A stretch of 64,000 nt of DNA, taken from Bacteroides sp. (GTDB lineage: Bacteria > Bacteroidota > Bacteroidia > Bacteroidales > Bacteroidaceae). The DNA lies in NCBI GenBank assembly GCA_015060705.1, contig SUXY01000002.1, positions 27,242-91,241 of the forward strand, read 5' to 3'. The notes below the pieces were generated by a model. That model was not told the DNA's origin. It did not search any database and worked only from the letters and a program-made list of their open reading frames with translations. The translations under genes were made by a program, and so were the position numbers. Below are positions 62,461-64,000 of this stretch, piece by piece; position 1 is the stretch's first letter; each line of letters opens with the position of its first letter.

Positions 62461-62477
62461 TTATATATTTTATAACA

Positions 62478-64000
62478 ATGGTAACAACAATAGTAATAGC
62501 AGCAGTATGCTTCGCCGTGGGTGCCGGCCTTTCATACGTCTTCTTCAGATATGGTCTGAAAACAAGGTATGACAACATCATCAAGGAGGCAGAGACCGAA
62601 GCCGAAGTCATCAAGAAGAACAAGCTTCTTGAAGTCAAAGAAAAGTTCTTGAACAAGAAAGCCGATTTGGAAAAAGAGGTTGCCCTACGCAACCAGAAGA
62701 TTCAACAAGTAGAAAACAAGTTGAAACAACGCGAAATGGTGTTGAACCAAAAGCAAGACGAAGTTCAACGCAAGCGCAACGAAGCTGAAGCTATCAAGGA
62801 AAATTTGGAAGCTCAAATCGCTATCGTAGATAAGAAGAAGGAAGAATGGGATAAGAAGAAAGAAGAATTGGAAAAGCTCCGTGTACAGGAATTGGAAAAA
62901 CTGGAAGCTCTTTCTGGTCTTTCTGCCGAAGAAGCCAAGGAACGTTTGGTAGAATCTTTAAAGGAAGAAGCCAAGACCGAAGCTGCTTCATACATCAACG
63001 ACATCATGGACGATGCCAAGATGACCGCTAACCGTGAAGCCAAGCGCATTGTTATCCAGTCGATCCAACGTGTAGCCACTGAAACAGCAATTGAAAACTC
63101 AGTAACTGTATTCCATATCGATTCGGATGAAATCAAGGGTCGTATCATCGGTCGCGAAGGTCGAAACATCCGCGCATTGGAAGCCGCTACCGGTGTAGAA
63201 ATCGTTGTTGATGATACTCCGGAAGCCATCGTGCTTTCTGCATTCGACCCGGTTCGTCGTGAAATTGCCCGTTTGGCATTGCACCAATTGGTAACAGACG
63301 GACGTATTCACCCTGCCCGCATCGAAGAAGTGGTGGCCAAGGTGAAGAAGCAGGTAGAAGAAGAAATCATCGAAACCGGTAAGCGTACTACCATCGACTT
63401 GGGTATCCATGGTTTGCACCCTGAATTGATTCGTATCATCGGTAAGATGAAATATCGTTCTTCATACGGTCAGAACCTTTTGCAACATGCTCGTGAAACC
63501 GCTAACCTTTGTGCAGTCATGGCATCGGAACTTGGTTTGAATCCGAAGAAGGCAAAACGTGCCGGTTTGTTGCACGATATCGGTAAAGTACCTGATGAAG
63601 AAGCCGAATTGCCACACGCATTGTATGGTATGAAATTGGCCGAAAAGTTTAAGGAAAAGGCAGATATCTGTAATGCCATCGGTGCTCACCATGACGAAGT
63701 GGAAATGACCAGTCTTTTGGCTCCGATTGTACAAGTTTGTGACGCCATCTCCGGTGCTCGTCCAGGTGCTCGTCGCGAAATTGTGGAAGCATACATCAAG
63801 CGCCTCAACGACCTTGAACAATTGGCCATGTCTTACCCGGGTGTAACCAAGACTTATGCCATCCAAGCCGGTCGCGAACTTCGTGTCATCGTTGGTGCCG
63901 ACAAGATTGACGACAAGCAGACCGAAAGCCTTTCTACTGAAATCGCCAAGAAGATTCAGGATGAAATGACTTATCCGGGACAAGTGAAGATTACCGTTAT
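62478..64000 (+). CDS. rny: Ribonuclease Y (3' end outside window)
   Basis: The ATG at 62478 begins [23 protein letters not shown], an N-terminal membrane anchor. A long coiled coil (about 30-160) is followed by the KH domain with [15 protein letters not shown]. The HD domain with [12 protein letters not shown] (catalytic His-Asp) and GAHHDEVEM comes next. 507 codons are in the window, and the C-terminal few residues are cut off. It starts mRNA decay by endonucleolytic cleavage at the membrane. The preceding hairpin and AT-rich leader may control its expression. Confidence 0.96.
   Translation, partial: MVTTIVIAAVCFAVGAGLSYVFFRYGLKTRYDNIIKEAETEAEVIKKNKLLEVKEKFLNKKADLEKEVALRNQKIQQVENKLKQREMVLNQKQDEVQRKRNEAEAIKENLEAQIAIVDKKKEEWDKKKEELEKLRVQELEKLEALSGLSAEEAKERLVESLKEEAKTEAASYINDIMDDAKMTANREAKRIVIQSIQRVATETAIENSVTVFHIDSDEIKGRIIGREGRNIRALEAATGVEIVVDDTPEAIVLSAFDPVRREIARLALHQLVTDGRIHPARIEEVVAKVKKQVEEEIIETGKRTTIDLGIHGLHPELIRIIGKMKYRSSYGQNLLQHARETANLCAVMASELGLNPKKAKRAGLLHDIGKVPDEEAELPHALYGMKLAEKFKEKADICNAIGAHHDEVEMTSLLAPIVQVCDAISGARPGARREIVEAYIKRLNDLEQLAMSYPGVTKTYAIQAGRELRVIVGADKIDDKQTESLSTEIAKKIQDEMTYPGQVKITV

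Noticed and set aside
62375..62477. 6S RNA gene between zapA and rny, by analogy with the E. coli zapA-ssrS order
   Set aside because: The gap is only about 100 bp, too short for 6S RNA, and the hairpin lacks the large central bubble.

Overview
The window is chromosomal DNA of a Bacteroidales bacterium, most likely Bacteroidaceae-like. The reasons are the TAnnTTTG promoter -7 boxes, almost no Shine-Dalgarno sequences, many Bacteroidetes-type lipoproteins, S46 dipeptidyl-peptidases, DUF4369/TlpA proteins, PepSY-like proteins, 6-bladed beta-propeller lipoproteins, and glycoside hydrolases of the GH123, GH31-PA14 and GH5 types. I cannot name the species from the sequence alone. No rRNA, CRISPR array, complete insertion sequence or prophage was seen. 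Two tRNA genes are present: Ser-UGA and Trp-CCA.

Layout, left to right. 1-1641: a GH123-like glycosidase, cut by the window edge. 1656-7766: a minus-strand operon for arylacetate/aromatic amino acid interconversion (omega-amidase, iorA, iorB, aminotransferase, phenylacetate-CoA ligase, ACT regulator). 7870-9000: a DUF362 ferredoxin-type protein. 9050-13720: an accessory patch with two beta-propeller lipoproteins, three copies of one small ORF (one intact, two degraded), a lone KilA-N gene and a 365-bp non-coding element with 15-bp terminal inverted repeats. 13722-25920: housekeeping genes (mfd, a TPR protein, an S41 protease, a dolichol-phosphate-mannose-type glycosyltransferase, pyrC, a free-standing MetH reactivation domain, a phosphoesterase, plsC).

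26047-33867: a peptide-scavenging region, with a DPP7-type and a DPP11-type S46 peptidase on either side of an outer-membrane beta-barrel protein. 33891-44432: divIC, dnaX, a porin-like protein, a TlpA-like lipoprotein, a dicarboxylate symporter, two PepSY-like proteins with a two-component system, and an acyltransferase. 44499-53304: tRNA-Ser, a TPR/AraC regulator, a DsbD-type reductase, a cysteine desulfidase-like protein, a YtrA-like ABC operon and a DUF2807 protein. 53440-57734: GH31 and GH5 genes suggesting xyloglucan breakdown. 57819-64000: an AlbA_2 protein, an alanine symporter, a uracil-DNA-glycosylase-like protein, tRNA-Trp, a zapA locus and rny (cut by the edge).

The most informative regulatory observations concern three promoters. 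First, two promoters of the two-component/PepSY locus share an identical architecture: two TTTTCAG half-sites with an 11-bp period, ending exactly 10 bp before the -7 box. This looks like the response regulator's own binding site. Second, the ABC/GntR operon carries AGTGTA-N12-TACACT immediately after its -7 box, almost the operator described for Bacillus YtrA. Third, the beta-barrel receptor gene has an 8-bp-arm palindrome centred on its -33 TTTG. Several families of long intergenic palindromes occur repeatedly between genes.
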